Shown: positions 8,484-17,875, numbered from the stretch's first letter. The stretch: DNA of 64,000 bases from an uncultured Subdoligranulum sp. (GCA_902496185.1 CABUZX010000004.1:20001-84000); one strand, 5' to 3'. Notes: generated by a model from the letters alone, not told the origin. A program made the numbers and translations.

Positions 8484-9356
8484 TTATTTATTTTCCCTTT
8501 TAGGGGAATTGTTTTTAAAATTTATTTCAAATTCTTCCAAGCCGTCTAAAAACAGCGTCAAACCCAACATATCCGCGCTACCGCCACAGCTTATATTGAG
8601 ATTTATAAACCAATCTTCCGTTTCCTTTGCTTTTTGTTCGTCAAAATCAAGATATAAATCCCTACACTTGTTTTGCGCCAAAGCCAAAGTTTTTTCGTCG
8701 GAACGATACAAAATATTGGTGTCGTCCGTTTTGCTGACCACGTAAGCCAACAATCTGGTTTTTGCAAGGTCATAGTTTTCCGTTTGGGTTTTTATTTGTT
8801 TCCATATCGGCAAAAAATTCTCTACCGATTCCAAAAAACCGCGTTCAGCCGAGCCTCTTGCGCCTGATACGGAATATTTTGCGTACATTTTTTCGCCGTG
8901 AGTTGTCGGCGACAAAGTATTCGTAAGTTCTCTCTTGCAAATACCTTTGCAAATTTTTGCAATAACTTTACTGCAGTTTTGGGGAGAAAAACTTTCACCC
9001 CGACCAACAAGCCAACCTATAGCCACACAAAACAACCCTATGCAAAACAAAGCTCCTTTGTGCGTATTTGAACCGTTGGTTGCTTTAAACATTGCCTTTT
9101 CGCTTTCCAAGCCGACTTTACGCGCTTCGTTAAGCAAATTTTCCAACGGCGCGTTAAATTCAAAACCCACTTTCACCAACGCCACAAACCCGTCGTAAAG
9201 CGAATTTATGCTTTTTTTCATCAACTCAAAGTCAAGATCGTCGTGACTGCCGTTGTGCGAGGGACATACCAGCCCAAATTTGACAGACGTATTTAATTCC
9301 TCCGTCAAAGCGTTTGTGGCAAGGTCTGCCACGTTATTAAAAAACTCAACAATCAT
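8484..9356 (-). CDS. citG: Triphosphoribosyl-dephospho-CoA synthase CitG
   Basis: This 290-residue enzyme makes 2'-(5''-triphosphoribosyl)-3'-dephospho-CoA from ATP and dephospho-CoA, the precursor of the prosthetic group of citrate lyase. Diagnostic stretches are SHNGSHDDLDF (acidic metal/nucleotide site), TNGSNTHKGALFCIG (the NTHKG signature) and NISCGGSADMLGLT near the C-terminus. It overlaps the end of citC by 11 bases, with no clear ribosome binding site of its own, which suggests translational coupling. In some bacteria citG is fused to citX; here the two are separate. Confidence 0.92.
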   Translation of the reverse strand: MIVEFFNNVADLATNALTEELNTSVKFGLVCPSHNGSHDDLDFELMKKSINSLYDGFVALVKVGFEFNAPLENLLNEARKVGLESEKAMFKATNGSNTHKGALFCIGLFCVAIGWLVGRGESFSPQNCSKVIAKICKGICKRELTNTLSPTTHGEKMYAKYSVSGARGSAERGFLESVENFLPIWKQIKTQTENYDLAKTRLLAYVVSKTDDTNILYRSDEKTLALAQNKCRDLYLDFDEQKAKETEDWFINLNISCGGSADMLGLTLFLDGLEEFEINFKNNSPKRENK

Positions 9357-10377
9357 TTTGATTTTTTTGTCTTAAGTAATTGCTTTGTTCGCTCTTTAAA
9401 AAATCCAAAGTACTCTTAGGAACAATTTTTTGAATTGCCCCAAAGTCGCCTTCTTTAATTTTACGCCTTACTGTAGACGCCGAAATAGTTTCGTCGTCAT
9501 ACTTAAGCCTATCAACTTCCACAAGCTCAACGGCGTATTTTTTCAAAACGGCTTTTAACTGAACGTTATAATCCGCCGTCACCACGTCGGTAGGCTCATG
9601 CCCTACAAATCTTTGCGTTACGTTTAGCGCCGGCGCAATAAATCTGCCGAATACGTCGGCGTCTATTTGCGCGCAGTTTTTGTCTACAAGCCCCCTTTCT
9701 TTTAAAAAATAATTGGGGAAAGTCGCCTGCGAAACTATATAGTCTCCGCCGTCAAGAATAGTTACGTCGTCAAAATCACTCAATCCTTGCTCAACGAGCG
9801 CTTTGCGGTGACGGAATCTAACTTCCGACTTGTCCGTTTGCACCACAAACACAAAAACGTGGTCGGAAGATTGCCTTGCTTTTTGCACCAAATACCTGTG
9901 CCCCAACGTAAAAGGATTTGCGTTCATAACTATTGCGCTGATTTTGCCGTCCCGTTTAAACTCCTGAAGTTTTTTGCAAAAGTTTTTTATCCCTCTCGGA
10001 TGGCTTTCCAACAAAACGGCGTCCTCTGACACGCCTACGGTATAAAAAGCAAGATTTTCAAAAATTTCTTTATTATCTATTTTTGTATAAACGAATATAT
10101 TGGTTTCACCGCGAAAAATCAGCTCCTCGCGCAAATGCGAAACTATTACGTTGGTAAGGTTTAAACTGCGCGCGGATTTGTCTACGGCAACGTATTTAAT
10201 TACGTTTTCGCTAAAACCTCCGCCGGCAAGCATCTTGTCTCCGTCAAAAACTCCGCAGTAATAATCCGCCTCCTCCATCTTAAGACCGTTGGACGCGCAA
10301 AAATCTTCCACCTGCGTTCTTGTTTTTCTGTCGTCCAAAAATAATCTTGTAACGACGAGATTTTTGTCGGTAAACAT
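9346..10377 (-). CDS. citC: [Citrate lyase] acetate ligase CitC
   Basis: This 343-residue enzyme activates citrate lyase by acetylating the thiol of its prosthetic group with acetate and ATP. The first ~130 residues look like an N-acetyltransferase fold (ADYYCGVFDGDKMLAGGGF). They are followed by a cytidylyltransferase-like domain with SAIVMNANPFTLGHRYLV, whose TLGH matches the nucleotide-binding HxGH-type motif, and ISASTVRRKIKEGDF near the end. GGAGG is upstream of the ATG. Domain order and length are as usual for CitC. Confidence 0.93.
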   Translation of the reverse strand: MFTDKNLVVTRLFLDDRKTRTQVEDFCASNGLKMEEADYYCGVFDGDKMLAGGGFSENVIKYVAVDKSARSLNLTNVIVSHLREELIFRGETNIFVYTKIDNKEIFENLAFYTVGVSEDAVLLESHPRGIKNFCKKLQEFKRDGKISAIVMNANPFTLGHRYLVQKARQSSDHVFVFVVQTDKSEVRFRHRKALVEQGLSDFDDVTILDGGDYIVSQATFPNYFLKERGLVDKNCAQIDADVFGRFIAPALNVTQRFVGHEPTDVVTADYNVQLKAVLKKYAVELVEVDRLKYDDETISASTVRRKIKEGDFGAIQKIVPKSTLDFLKSEQSNYLRQKNQNDC

Positions 10378-10407
10378 CTTAACCTCCGGAGCGTAATTGA
10401 CGCAACC

Positions 10408-10992
10408 TTAGCTCAATCCGTTGGATTGCAACGCAAATTTTTCTATTTTTGCGTCGGTAAAATCCTTCAACTCCTGCGTTGAGTGACGACGCAAAATATA
10501 GCACTCTCGCGCGTCAAAATCGCACAACAAACACTTCCGCGGAGAAATACCCAATTCCTCCCTACCTATTTGTTTGCCGTCGACGTCAAAAACGTCTATA
10601 TCCATAAACCTACCGAGCGGATGCGTTTGCTCTACTTCGCACAGTATACGCTTTGCCGTTTTTGCCGAGGTTTTGGTCACAAAAAAACCTTCTTCGCCCG
10701 TCTCAAACAAATTGACGGCAAAATAATCCACGGGGAGCAATTTTAAAATTTGCTTTACTCCCTCGTTGAAAACAATTTTCGTGTTGGCGTTTGACTTTGT
10801 TTGCCCAACGTAGTTTACGAGCAAACAAACCAACGTTAAACCAAAAGTATTTATCAGCCGTTGTTGAGTAAGACTGCGTTTTTCCTTTGCGTCCAAAAGC
10901 CTTTGTAGCTTAATTTCGCCTCCGCTCTTTGTTTTGTCTACAAAAACGACGTCTTTTTGCCAACAACTTAAAAACAAATTATTCTCCGTCAT
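10408..10992 (-). CDS. citX: Apo-citrate lyase phosphoribosyl-dephospho-CoA transferase CitX
   Basis: This 194-residue protein attaches the phosphoribosyl-dephospho-CoA group to the serine of CitD. The conserved block HPLGRFMDIDVFD and the following RKCLLCDFDARECYILRRH match CitX. The start overlaps the citF stop by 14 bases. It is the step between CitG, which makes the precursor, and CitD, which receives it. Confidence 0.88.
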   Translation of the reverse strand: MTENNLFLSCWQKDVVFVDKTKSGGEIKLQRLLDAKEKRSLTQQRLINTFGLTLVCLLVNYVGQTKSNANTKIVFNEGVKQILKLLPVDYFAVNLFETGEEGFFVTKTSAKTAKRILCEVEQTHPLGRFMDIDVFDVDGKQIGREELGISPRKCLLCDFDARECYILRRHSTQELKDFTDAKIEKFALQSNGLS

Positions 10993-12589
10993 TTACGTTG
11001 TAAATAACGTCCAAAATAGCGCCGTCTCTACTTGTAACTACGCCGACGACCTTATTTCCCCACGGAAGCTCTTCGGGTTTGCCGACGATACGCTCTGCGC
11101 GTTCCTTAAGTTCTGCAATATCAACAACGGGCAAGTTTGCAGCAACGAGTCTTTCCTTTACTTCGGGACGACGCGGATTGACTGCAATACCTTGGTCGGT
11201 TACTATTACGTCAACGCTGTCACCAGGAGTGACTACCGTATTTACCTTGTCAACTACGCAAGGTATGCGTCCCCTCAAAAGAGGACATACGATAATGGAC
11301 AACGCCGCGCCTGCAGCCGTATCCGGGTGACCGCCTATTGCGCCCCTGATTACGCCGTCGCTACCCGTCAAAACGTTGACGTTAAAATTGACGTCGCATT
11401 CAAGCGCCGACAAGATGACTATATCCAAAAGATTCATTGCGCTACCCTTTTCAAACGGGTCGGCGTAATAATCCGCAGAAATTTGTTGATGGAAACGGTT
11501 GTTTTTGAGACTTTGCGCCGCAATAAGGTCAAAACTTTGTACGTCCAAAAGTTTTTTGATAAGACCTTCTTCGTGCAAGGCAACCATTTGTCCCGTAATA
11601 CCGCCCAAGGCGTAACTTGCTTGTATACCGTTTGCAATCATATAATCCTTTATAAATCTCGTAACGGCGAGACTTGCGCCACCGCTACCCGTTTGCAAAC
11701 TGAATCCCGATTTGAAATATCCGCTGTTTACGACGACTTGCGCGGCAGTTTGAGCCAACAACAAATCGTGTGGGTTGGTAGTAAAGCGCGTTGCTCCGCT
11801 ACTGATTTTGCTTGCGTCGCCAACCTCGTCCACCTTTACGATATAATCGACGTTGCTTTCGGCTATAGCAAACGGAGTGTTAGGATACCCCACTATATTG
11901 TCCGTCAAAATAACAACGTTGTCGGCGTACATACTATCTACTATTGCATACCCCAAACTACCGCACACGGACTTTTCTTCGCCGTCGCGAGAATATCCGT
12001 TTGCATTACCCATATAGTCGCAACTGCTTGCGCCCAAAAAGGCAACGTCGATATGAAGTTGACCTTCTTTAATGGCGGCGGCTCTACCACCGTGGCTACG
12101 GAATACAACTGGTTCTTCCATAATACCGTGGCTTATTTCGTCGGCAAGTTTGCCTCTTAGTCCACTCGTATTGATACTCTTTATAACGCCATTTTTGATG
12201 TGTTTTGCAAGTGGCGCGTGCACGTCGCTCAAACTACTCGGCGCAATGTGCAAATTTTTAAAGCCCATTTCCGCCAATTTGTCAATGACCATATTTACAA
12301 CGTGGTCGCCTTCTCTAAAGTGATGGTGGAAGGAAATCGTCATACCGTCTTTGAGACCGCATTTAACTATTGCCTGCTCCAACGTAACGATTTTGTCGCT
12401 GTTTTTTTGCATTTCGTTTCTGCTGGAACGATCACGTGGTCTTACTCTCGGATTCCACCCCTCGTGATAAGCCGGCATATTGTATTTTTTGATAATTTCA
12501 CAAGGAATTCGAGTATTTACGTCGGTACACTCCACCGTATTATTTGTATTGACTGCTTTTGTTTGCGTCTTTTCTGTCGTTTTGCCCAT
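10979..12589 (-). CDS. citF: Citrate lyase alpha subunit (citrate:acetyl-ACP transferase)
   Basis: This 536-residue subunit exchanges acetyl for citryl on the acyl carrier protein CitD. Strong family stretches include GMTISFHHHFREGDHVVNMV, SLSDVHAPLAKHIKNG, SGLRGKLADEISHGI, NVLTGSDGVIRGAIGGH and VTDQGIAVNPRRPE. The frame opens with a GTG at 12604, but the ATG at 12589 has GAGGGA correctly spaced and is preferred. It follows citE by 17 bases. Confidence 0.95.
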   Translation of the reverse strand: MGKTTEKTQTKAVNTNNTVECTDVNTRIPCEIIKKYNMPAYHEGWNPRVRPRDRSSRNEMQKNSDKIVTLEQAIVKCGLKDGMTISFHHHFREGDHVVNMVIDKLAEMGFKNLHIAPSSLSDVHAPLAKHIKNGVIKSINTSGLRGKLADEISHGIMEEPVVFRSHGGRAAAIKEGQLHIDVAFLGASSCDYMGNANGYSRDGEEKSVCGSLGYAIVDSMYADNVVILTDNIVGYPNTPFAIAESNVDYIVKVDEVGDASKISSGATRFTTNPHDLLLAQTAAQVVVNSGYFKSGFSLQTGSGGASLAVTRFIKDYMIANGIQASYALGGITGQMVALHEEGLIKKLLDVQSFDLIAAQSLKNNRFHQQISADYYADPFEKGSAMNLLDIVILSALECDVNFNVNVLTGSDGVIRGAIGGHPDTAAGAALSIIVCPLLRGRIPCVVDKVNTVVTPGDSVDVIVTDQGIAVNPRRPEVKERLVAANLPVVDIAELKERAERIVGKPEELPWGNKVVGVVTSRDGAILDVIYNVNDGE

Positions 12590-12606
12590 TTTTGTTTCCC
12601 TCACTT

Positions 12607-13488
12607 TTAGTCCACTACGATATGCACTGCGCGCGCAAAATCAAGAGTGCGTTGAGCCCTTATTACTACGGGCTTGTCAATCATTTTGCCGTTGAGCGAA
12701 ATAACGCCGCTACCCTTTGCTTCTGCCTCTTTTAAAGCCGCAACTATACGCTTTGCCTTTTCTATTTCGGCAGGAGTGGGAGTAAACACTTCGTTTACCG
12801 GTCCTATTTGACGCGGATTGATGATAGATTTGCCGTCAAAGCCCAGCTGTTTGATAAAGCGGACTTCATTTTTAAAAGCTTCCATATCGTTAAGGTCGGA
12901 AAAAACCGTATCCAATGCGTCGATACCTGCGGCGCGCGCTGCAACCACTATGGTTTGACGAGCAAGCAATAATTCCGTACCCTCTCTACTTCTTTGAGTT
13001 TTGAGATTTGCGCAATAATCTTCCGCGCCGAGAGCAATACCCATCATACGCTTGCTTGCCGTTGCAATTGCATAAGCGTTGACTACGCCCAAAGCAGATT
13101 CTATGGCCGCCATAATAAGGGTAGAACCTACTTCCTTTCCTATTTCCCTTTCAACGCGTTCTATCTCCGCCTCAAGGTCCTTTACTTCCTGCGCGGTTTC
13201 CGTTTTGGGCATTCTGATTACTTGAACGCCGGCTTTAACCATTGCCTCTACGTCTTGTTTGCCGTAAGGGGTAGAAAGCGGGTTGATTCTTACAACCTTT
13301 TCTACCGCGCCGTAATTTATAGTCTTTAACGCGTGATAAACTAACATACGCGCAGAATCTTTTTCGTTTATGCTGACGGAGTCTTCCAGGTCAAACATTA
13401 TACTGTCCGGTCCGTAAATATGCGCGTCACGCATCATACTTGGATTGTTTCCCGGAACAAACATCATAGTACGTCTCAATCTTTTCAT
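12607..13488 (-). CDS. citE: Citrate lyase beta subunit (citryl-ACP lyase)
   Basis: This 293-residue subunit cleaves citryl-ACP to oxaloacetate and acetyl-ACP. It is an HpcH/HpaI-type TIM barrel: RRTMMFVPGNNPSMMRDA, FDLEDSVSINEKDSAR (metal-binding acid), VVRINPLSTPYG, AAIESALGVVNAY and GAEDYCANL. The frame extends to 13545, but the ATG at 13488 with AGAAGG 7 bases away begins exactly where the family begins. Order citD-citE-citF is the usual one. Confidence 0.95.
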   Translation of the reverse strand: MKRLRRTMMFVPGNNPSMMRDAHIYGPDSIMFDLEDSVSINEKDSARMLVYHALKTINYGAVEKVVRINPLSTPYGKQDVEAMVKAGVQVIRMPKTETAQEVKDLEAEIERVEREIGKEVGSTLIMAAIESALGVVNAYAIATASKRMMGIALGAEDYCANLKTQRSREGTELLLARQTIVVAARAAGIDALDTVFSDLNDMEAFKNEVRFIKQLGFDGKSIINPRQIGPVNEVFTPTPAEIEKAKRIVAALKEAEAKGSGVISLNGKMIDKPVVIRAQRTLDFARAVHIVVD

Positions 13489-13558
13489 ACTTATACCTTC
13501 TTTATCCGTTTGGAATGTTTTTAATATGTTTGTGTTTAAACACAAAAAAAGTCGGATA

Positions 13559-13846
13559 TTAGTCCCACTTTGGTTGCGTAACCCCGCAAGCCCTGTACGC
13601 GGCGACCTTTACTCTTGCTTTAATCGTGCAATCAAGAGCGCCTTTGTCCGTTGCGTCTACCACGACGCCGTCCACGCCAAGCTCTGTAAGAGTATCGACG
13701 ATAACTTGCTTAATTCTTTTGCCAAACTGATTGGCAACCGTGCTTTTAAGGTTGACTTCTATACCTTTTTTATCCGCCTTGTCCAACATGACAAGAATAT
13801 CACCCGACTCAAGAGTGCCTGCCGTAGCGGAATTTAAGAACTCCAT
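13559..13846 (-). CDS. citD: Citrate lyase gamma subunit (acyl carrier protein)
   Basis: This 95-residue acyl carrier protein of citrate lyase starts MEFLNSATAGTLESGDILV. Ser14 in GTLESGD is the expected attachment point of the prosthetic group. KSTVANQFGKRI and the C-terminal ARVKVAAYRA block are also typical. A GGAGGAG site precedes the ATG. It is the first gene of the operon that runs to icd. Confidence 0.95.
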   Translation of the reverse strand: MEFLNSATAGTLESGDILVMLDKADKKGIEVNLKSTVANQFGKRIKQVIVDTLTELGVDGVVVDATDKGALDCTIKARVKVAAYRACGVTQPKWD

Positions 13847-13911
13847 TGTTTCTCCTCCTTAAAAAAACGTTATAAAAATCCGTTTTTACTACATAGTTTT
13901 CTTTATACCCC

Positions 13912-13940
13912 ATTATAGCTTTCGTCGTCAAAAAACGCAA
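13912..13940 (-). promoter_or_regulatory. Promoter of the citDEFXCG-acn-icd operon
   Basis: Minus strand: -35 TTGCGT (13935-13940), 17-base spacer, -10 TATAAT (13912-13917). The leader to citD is about 58 bases. No obvious operator palindrome was seen. No strong terminator was seen inside the operon before 4.9 kb. Confidence 0.7.
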
Positions 13941-14022
13941 CTGTTTAAACTAAAATTTATTATATTTATTGCCTGCGCCAACCCCCAAACCTACAAACAA
14001 ACAAAAAATATAACGGCTAAAA

Positions 14023-14051
14023 TTGACAAAATCTTTAAAGAGGGTTATACT
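14023..14051 (+). promoter_or_regulatory. Consensus promoter of argS
   Basis: TTGACA (14023-14028), 17-base spacer, TATACT (14046-14051). It is followed by a short leader with CGGAG before the argS ATG at 14082. It is divergent from the citrate operon promoter. Confidence 0.85.
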
Positions 14052-14081
14052 GTAACAAAAACCACAAAAACGGAGATTTTT

Positions 14082-15761
14082 ATGGACATCAAAGCATTGT
14101 TGGCAAAAAGTATAGTCTTGCCAAACGTAACTACGGAGGAAATTTATTCGCTAATCAAAAAAGCAGACGGGGTTCAAGCGGATTACGCCCTACCCTGCTT
14201 TAAGTTTGCAAAAACGTTGGGATTAGCCCCCCAAAAAATAGCCGAAGATTTAATCAAGTCTATTACGACCGACGGAGCAATAAAGCAAGCGCAGGCTGTC
14301 AACGGATATTTCAATATTTTTCTTAACAGAGATTATTTTCAAAAGCAAATTCTTGCAAACGTCGCCGACGGAAACCTTTTTGACGACACCGTAGGCAAGG
14401 GCAAAACGGTATGTATAGATTATAGCAGTATCAACATTGCAAAGCCTTTTCATATAGGTCACCTTGGCACTACCGCAATAGGTAGCGCTCTTTACAAGAC
14501 TTACAAGGCGTTGGGCTACAACGTCGTAGGTATCAATCACTTGGGAGACTGGGGCACGCAATTTGGCAAACTAATAGTTGCATACGACCTTTGGGGAGAC
14601 AAAAAAACCATTGACGAAGGCGGAGTACGCGCCTTGCAAGAAATTTACGTGCGTTTTCACAAGGAGGAAGAAACAAACCCCGCGCTGACAGACAAAGCGC
14701 GCGAGTGGTTTGCAAAAATAGAAAAAGGCGACAAACGCGCCTTGGAGCTTTTTGAATACTTCAAAAAAATTACCCTGGACGAAGTAAAACAAGTTTACCA
14801 AAGACTCAACGTAACCTTCGACAGCTGGAACGGCGAAAGTTTTTATAACGACAAAATGCAACCCGTACTTGATTTGCTTAAAGAAAAAGGACTGACGGAA
14901 GTCTCCGACGGAGCAACGGTAGTCAATCTCGACGAATACAATATGCCCCCCTGTCTTTTGGTCAAGGCCGACGGCGCAACTCTTTACGCCACGCGCGACC
15001 TTGCAGCGGCAAAGTACCGCCACGACACCTACAACTTTGACAAATGCCTTTACGTTGTGGCTTATCAACAAAATCTCCACTTTAAACAGTTTTTTAAAGT
15101 GCTGGAACTTGCCGGCTTTGACTGGGCTGACAAGATGGAACACGTTGCTTACGGTATGGTTTCTTTAGCGGACGGCTCTATGAGTACGCGCAAGGGCAAC
15201 GCGGTGTGGTTGAGCGACGTTCTTGACAAGGCCGTTGCAAAAGCAAAAGATATTATATTGCAAAAAAATTCCGAACTAAAAAACAAGGACGCTATAGCCG
15301 AGCAAGTAGGCGTTGGCGCGGTTATTTTTTCCGCTCTCGCCAACGGAAGAATAAAGGATATAGTCTTTGATTACGACAGAGTACTCAACTTTGACGGCGA
15401 AACAGCCCCCTATTTGCAATATACCCACGCAAGATGTTGCAGTATCGTAGCAAAGGCGGACAAACTCGATTTTGATAAGATAAACGTGGGCGACCTTGTA
15501 GGCGACGAATCCTGGGAGACGGTAAAAATGCTCAACGAATTTGGCGACGTGTTAGTCTCCGTTACCGACAAAAACGAACCGTCCATTTTGTCCAACTACC
15601 TTTTGAACCTTGCGCAGTCCTTTAACCGCTTTTACCTATTAAACAGGGTAATCGACAACGGAAAAACCTGCCACGCAAGACTTGCCGTAGCGCAGAGTAT
15701 TCAAAAAGTTTTGCAAAAGGGCTTGCAACTTTTGGGTATTTCCGCCCCCGAAAAAATGTAA
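14082..15761 (+). CDS. argS: Arginyl-tRNA synthetase
   Basis: This 559-residue class I aminoacyl-tRNA synthetase charges tRNA-Arg. It has the N-terminal Arg-specific domain, the HIGH motif in NIAKPFHIGHLGTTAIGSAL, the NHLGDWGTQFG element unique to ArgRS, the KMSKS-equivalent SMSTRKGNAVW, and the C-terminal anticodon-binding domain (YLQYTHARCCSI... SFNRFYLLNRV). Length is normal. It is transcribed alone from a consensus promoter and followed by a strong terminator. Confidence 0.96.
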   Translation: MDIKALLAKSIVLPNVTTEEIYSLIKKADGVQADYALPCFKFAKTLGLAPQKIAEDLIKSITTDGAIKQAQAVNGYFNIFLNRDYFQKQILANVADGNLFDDTVGKGKTVCIDYSSINIAKPFHIGHLGTTAIGSALYKTYKALGYNVVGINHLGDWGTQFGKLIVAYDLWGDKKTIDEGGVRALQEIYVRFHKEEETNPALTDKAREWFAKIEKGDKRALELFEYFKKITLDEVKQVYQRLNVTFDSWNGESFYNDKMQPVLDLLKEKGLTEVSDGATVVNLDEYNMPPCLLVKADGATLYATRDLAAAKYRHDTYNFDKCLYVVAYQQNLHFKQFFKVLELAGFDWADKMEHVAYGMVSLADGSMSTRKGNAVWLSDVLDKAVAKAKDIILQKNSELKNKDAIAEQVGVGAVIFSALANGRIKDIVFDYDRVLNFDGETAPYLQYTHARCCSIVAKADKLDFDKINVGDLVGDESWETVKMLNEFGDVLVSVTDKNEPSILSNYLLNLAQSFNRFYLLNRVIDNGKTCHARLAVAQSIQKVLQKGLQLLGISAPEKM

Positions 15762-15780
15762 TCTGAAAAGAAAGTATAAA

Positions 15781-15816
15781 AAAACGAGTTTGGTTTTTTG
15801 CCAAACTCGTTTTTTG
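15781..15816 (+). terminator. Terminator of argS
   Basis: The stem AAAACGAGTTTGG/CCAAACTCGTTTT has a short T-rich loop followed by a T-run. Confidence 0.88.
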
Positions 15817-15852
15817 TCATTGTAAATTGCTCTTTAATCAATTATTTTATCC

Positions 15853-17439
15853 TTATTGCTCATTTGCGATTGTCGTAGCCGTATTTTCCGCATCAAACGA
15901 AATGGTTTTTGGCGTCAGTTTGTTTTGTTTTTTAAGCGCAAGGTAAGCCACCAGCACGACTACAACAAAAGACACGCCCGCAAAAATCCAGCCCACCCAA
16001 ACGGATTGAGTAATTCCGCCAAACAAAAAGCCCAAAAACGCCATACCTGCAACGAGCAAGGCTATGGGCAATTGCGCTTTTATGTAATGCAAGTGGTTGC
16101 ATCTTGAAGCCGCCGAAGACAAAATAGTAACGTCGGAAATAGGCGACACCTGATCACCAAACACCGCGCCGGAAAGTACTGCCGAAATAGTGAGCAACTG
16201 CAACGCCGAGCCTACTTCTTCTGCCGAAAACATTGGTATGACCATTGGCACTATTATACCAAAAGTACCCCAACTCGTACCTATTGCAAAAGCCACAATC
16301 ATAGAAATAACCATCATCAAGGCAGGCAACAACACCCTTGCGTTGCCCATCGCGTTGGCAATTTTTACAATAAAATCGTCCACTTTTAGTTCTGAACAAA
16401 TGTCGGACAACGTCCACGCAAGCACCAATATCATCAAAGCGTCGCAAATAGACTTAAATCCGTCGCCAAAACTGGAAGTAAACTCTTTAAAATTAAGAAT
16501 TTTTCTCGGCAAATACCAAACGAGCGTAAACGCCACCGCCAAAGTCGAGCCACACGCAAGCGAAATCTCGCTATTCAAATTGCCGTCGCGAGTGATGGCA
16601 AAATAAATCATAAACCCGATAGAAAACAAAATCATTGCCAAAATAGGCAAAACCAAATCTAACGCCGTACCCTTGGGGTTGGGAGTAAAGGCTTGGTCGT
16701 GGGCGTAAGTAGCGGGCAATCCGTTTGTGACGTCGCCCGTCTCGATTGCTTGTTTTTCCGCCCTGCGCATTGCCCAAAAGTCAACGCCCAAAAAGGACGT
16801 GACAAATATAAATAATATGGTAATTATCGGGTAAAAGTTGCAAACTATTGACTTGATAAACAAACCAAATCCGTCACCGCCTTCGCCAAGTCCGTCCTGA
16901 ATTGTAGAAGTAACGAAACTCGACCAACTGCTTATCGGACAAAGTATACATACCGAAACACACAACGCGCCTATTATATAGGCAAGCTTTGCCCTACTGA
17001 TTTTGTATTGGTCGGTAATAGGACGCATTACCGCGCCGGTTGCAAGACGATTGAAATAATCGTCCATAAACATCATTACACCAAATCCTGCGGTCAAGCC
17101 CAAAATGCCTCTACGGGATTTTACCCTAGCAGAAAACCATCTGCCTATTGCGTGAGTACCGCCGGATTTTTCTATCAGCACGATAAGTATCCCCAACATC
17201 AAAATAAAAATCAAAATTGCGCCGTGAGCATAATTGTAGCCACCTTCGTCCCCACTGCCGGACAACGTGTTTGCCATTATCTTAAACAACCTTTCCATGC
17301 CCAACAAAAAATTACCGTCAGCCAACATCATTGCGCCGGTAAATATTCCTACAAATAACGAAACGTAAACTTCTTTCGTAATTATCGCCAACGCAATGGT
17401 AATAAGCGCCGGCACAACAGCCCAAAAGGTGCCTTCCAC
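15853..17439 (-). CDS. NhaC-family Na+/H+ antiporter
   Basis: A 528-residue membrane protein with about 11-12 hydrophobic segments. It exchanges cytoplasmic Na+ for protons or, in the wider family, exchanges related carboxylates or amines. Family-like stretches are GILGLTAGFGVMMFMDDYFN, AFAIGTSWGTFGIIVPMVIP and VLSGAVFGDQVSPISDVTIL; the DxxSPxSDxT and GTSWGT segments are characteristic of the NhaC superfamily. The start is GTG with AGGAGG 8 bases upstream. It is a monocistronic gene with a strong promoter. Whether it is a plain Na+/H+ antiporter or an organic-acid exchanger cannot be told from sequence alone. Confidence 0.85.
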   Translation of the reverse strand: MEGTFWAVVPALITIALAIITKEVYVSLFVGIFTGAMMLADGNFLLGMERLFKIMANTLSGSGDEGGYNYAHGAILIFILMLGILIVLIEKSGGTHAIGRWFSARVKSRRGILGLTAGFGVMMFMDDYFNRLATGAVMRPITDQYKISRAKLAYIIGALCVSVCILCPISSWSSFVTSTIQDGLGEGGDGFGLFIKSIVCNFYPIITILFIFVTSFLGVDFWAMRRAEKQAIETGDVTNGLPATYAHDQAFTPNPKGTALDLVLPILAMILFSIGFMIYFAITRDGNLNSEISLACGSTLAVAFTLVWYLPRKILNFKEFTSSFGDGFKSICDALMILVLAWTLSDICSELKVDDFIVKIANAMGNARVLLPALMMVISMIVAFAIGTSWGTFGIIVPMVIPMFSAEEVGSALQLLTISAVLSGAVFGDQVSPISDVTILSSAASRCNHLHYIKAQLPIALLVAGMAFLGFLFGGITQSVWVGWIFAGVSFVVVVLVAYLALKKQNKLTPKTISFDAENTATTIANEQ

Positions 17440-17488
17440 TAAAATATCCTCCTAAGTATTGTTTTTGCTCAAAAATGCACTAAAATTT

Positions 17489-17517
17489 ATTTTAACATAC
17501 AAAAAAACAATTGTCAA
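17489..17517 (-). promoter_or_regulatory. Strong promoter of the NhaC-family gene
   Basis: Minus strand: TTGACA (17512-17517), 17-base spacer, TAAAAT (17489-17494) with extended TGT. Confidence 0.78.
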
Positions 17518-17591
17518 GCACAGACTTGATGGGTAATAACTTGACGTAAAAAAATAATTTTGCCGTTTTTTAAAAAAAATCAAAATTTTGC

Positions 17592-17620
17592 TTGACAAGT
17601 TTTGTTCAAAATGATAACAT
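17592..17620 (+). promoter_or_regulatory. Promoter of the tRNA cluster
   Basis: TTGACA (17592-17597), 17-base spacer, TAACAT (17615-17620). It lies 43 bases before the first tRNA. Confidence 0.6.
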
Positions 17621-17662
17621 AGGTAAGCATTAAATTCGTTGCAACAAATTGTTTTTACTTAT

Positions 17663-17738
<76 letters not shown>

Positions 17739-17743
17739 TTTTT

Positions 17744-17820
17744 GGCGGCGTAGCTTAGTTGGTTATAGCGGCCGGTTCATACCCGGCAGGTCGTTGGTTC
17801 GAATCCGACCGCCGCTACCA
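17744..17820 (+). tRNA. tRNA-Met (CAT), elongator
   Basis: A 77-nt cloverleaf with encoded CCA, anticodon stem GCCGG/CCGGC around TTCATAC, and T stem GTTGG/CCGAC. The elongator Met assignment is based on the GGCGGCGTAG...CGCCGCTACCA acceptor. A lysidine-modified Ile2 tRNA shares the CAT anticodon and is less likely. Confidence 0.88.
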
Positions 17821-17853
17821 AAAATACGACGCTTAATGCAAAAGTATTTATCA

Positions 17854-17875
17854 CATTTCGCCTTTTGGCGAAACG
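17854..17875 (+). other. Hairpin between tRNA-Met and tRNA-Glu
   Basis: The stem TTTCGCC/GGCGAAA with a TTTT loop sits between two tRNAs of one transcript. It may serve RNA processing; it has no T-run and is unlikely to stop transcription. Confidence 0.5.

Noticed and set aside
13847..14081. Riboswitch or T-box upstream of argS or citD
   Set aside because: Both leaders are short (about 25 and 58 bases) and lack T-box or other conserved elements.
15853..17439. NhaC-family gene as the missing citrate carrier
   Set aside because: The sequence fits the NhaC Na+/H+ antiporter group and it has its own promoter, away from the citrate operon; no evidence for citrate.
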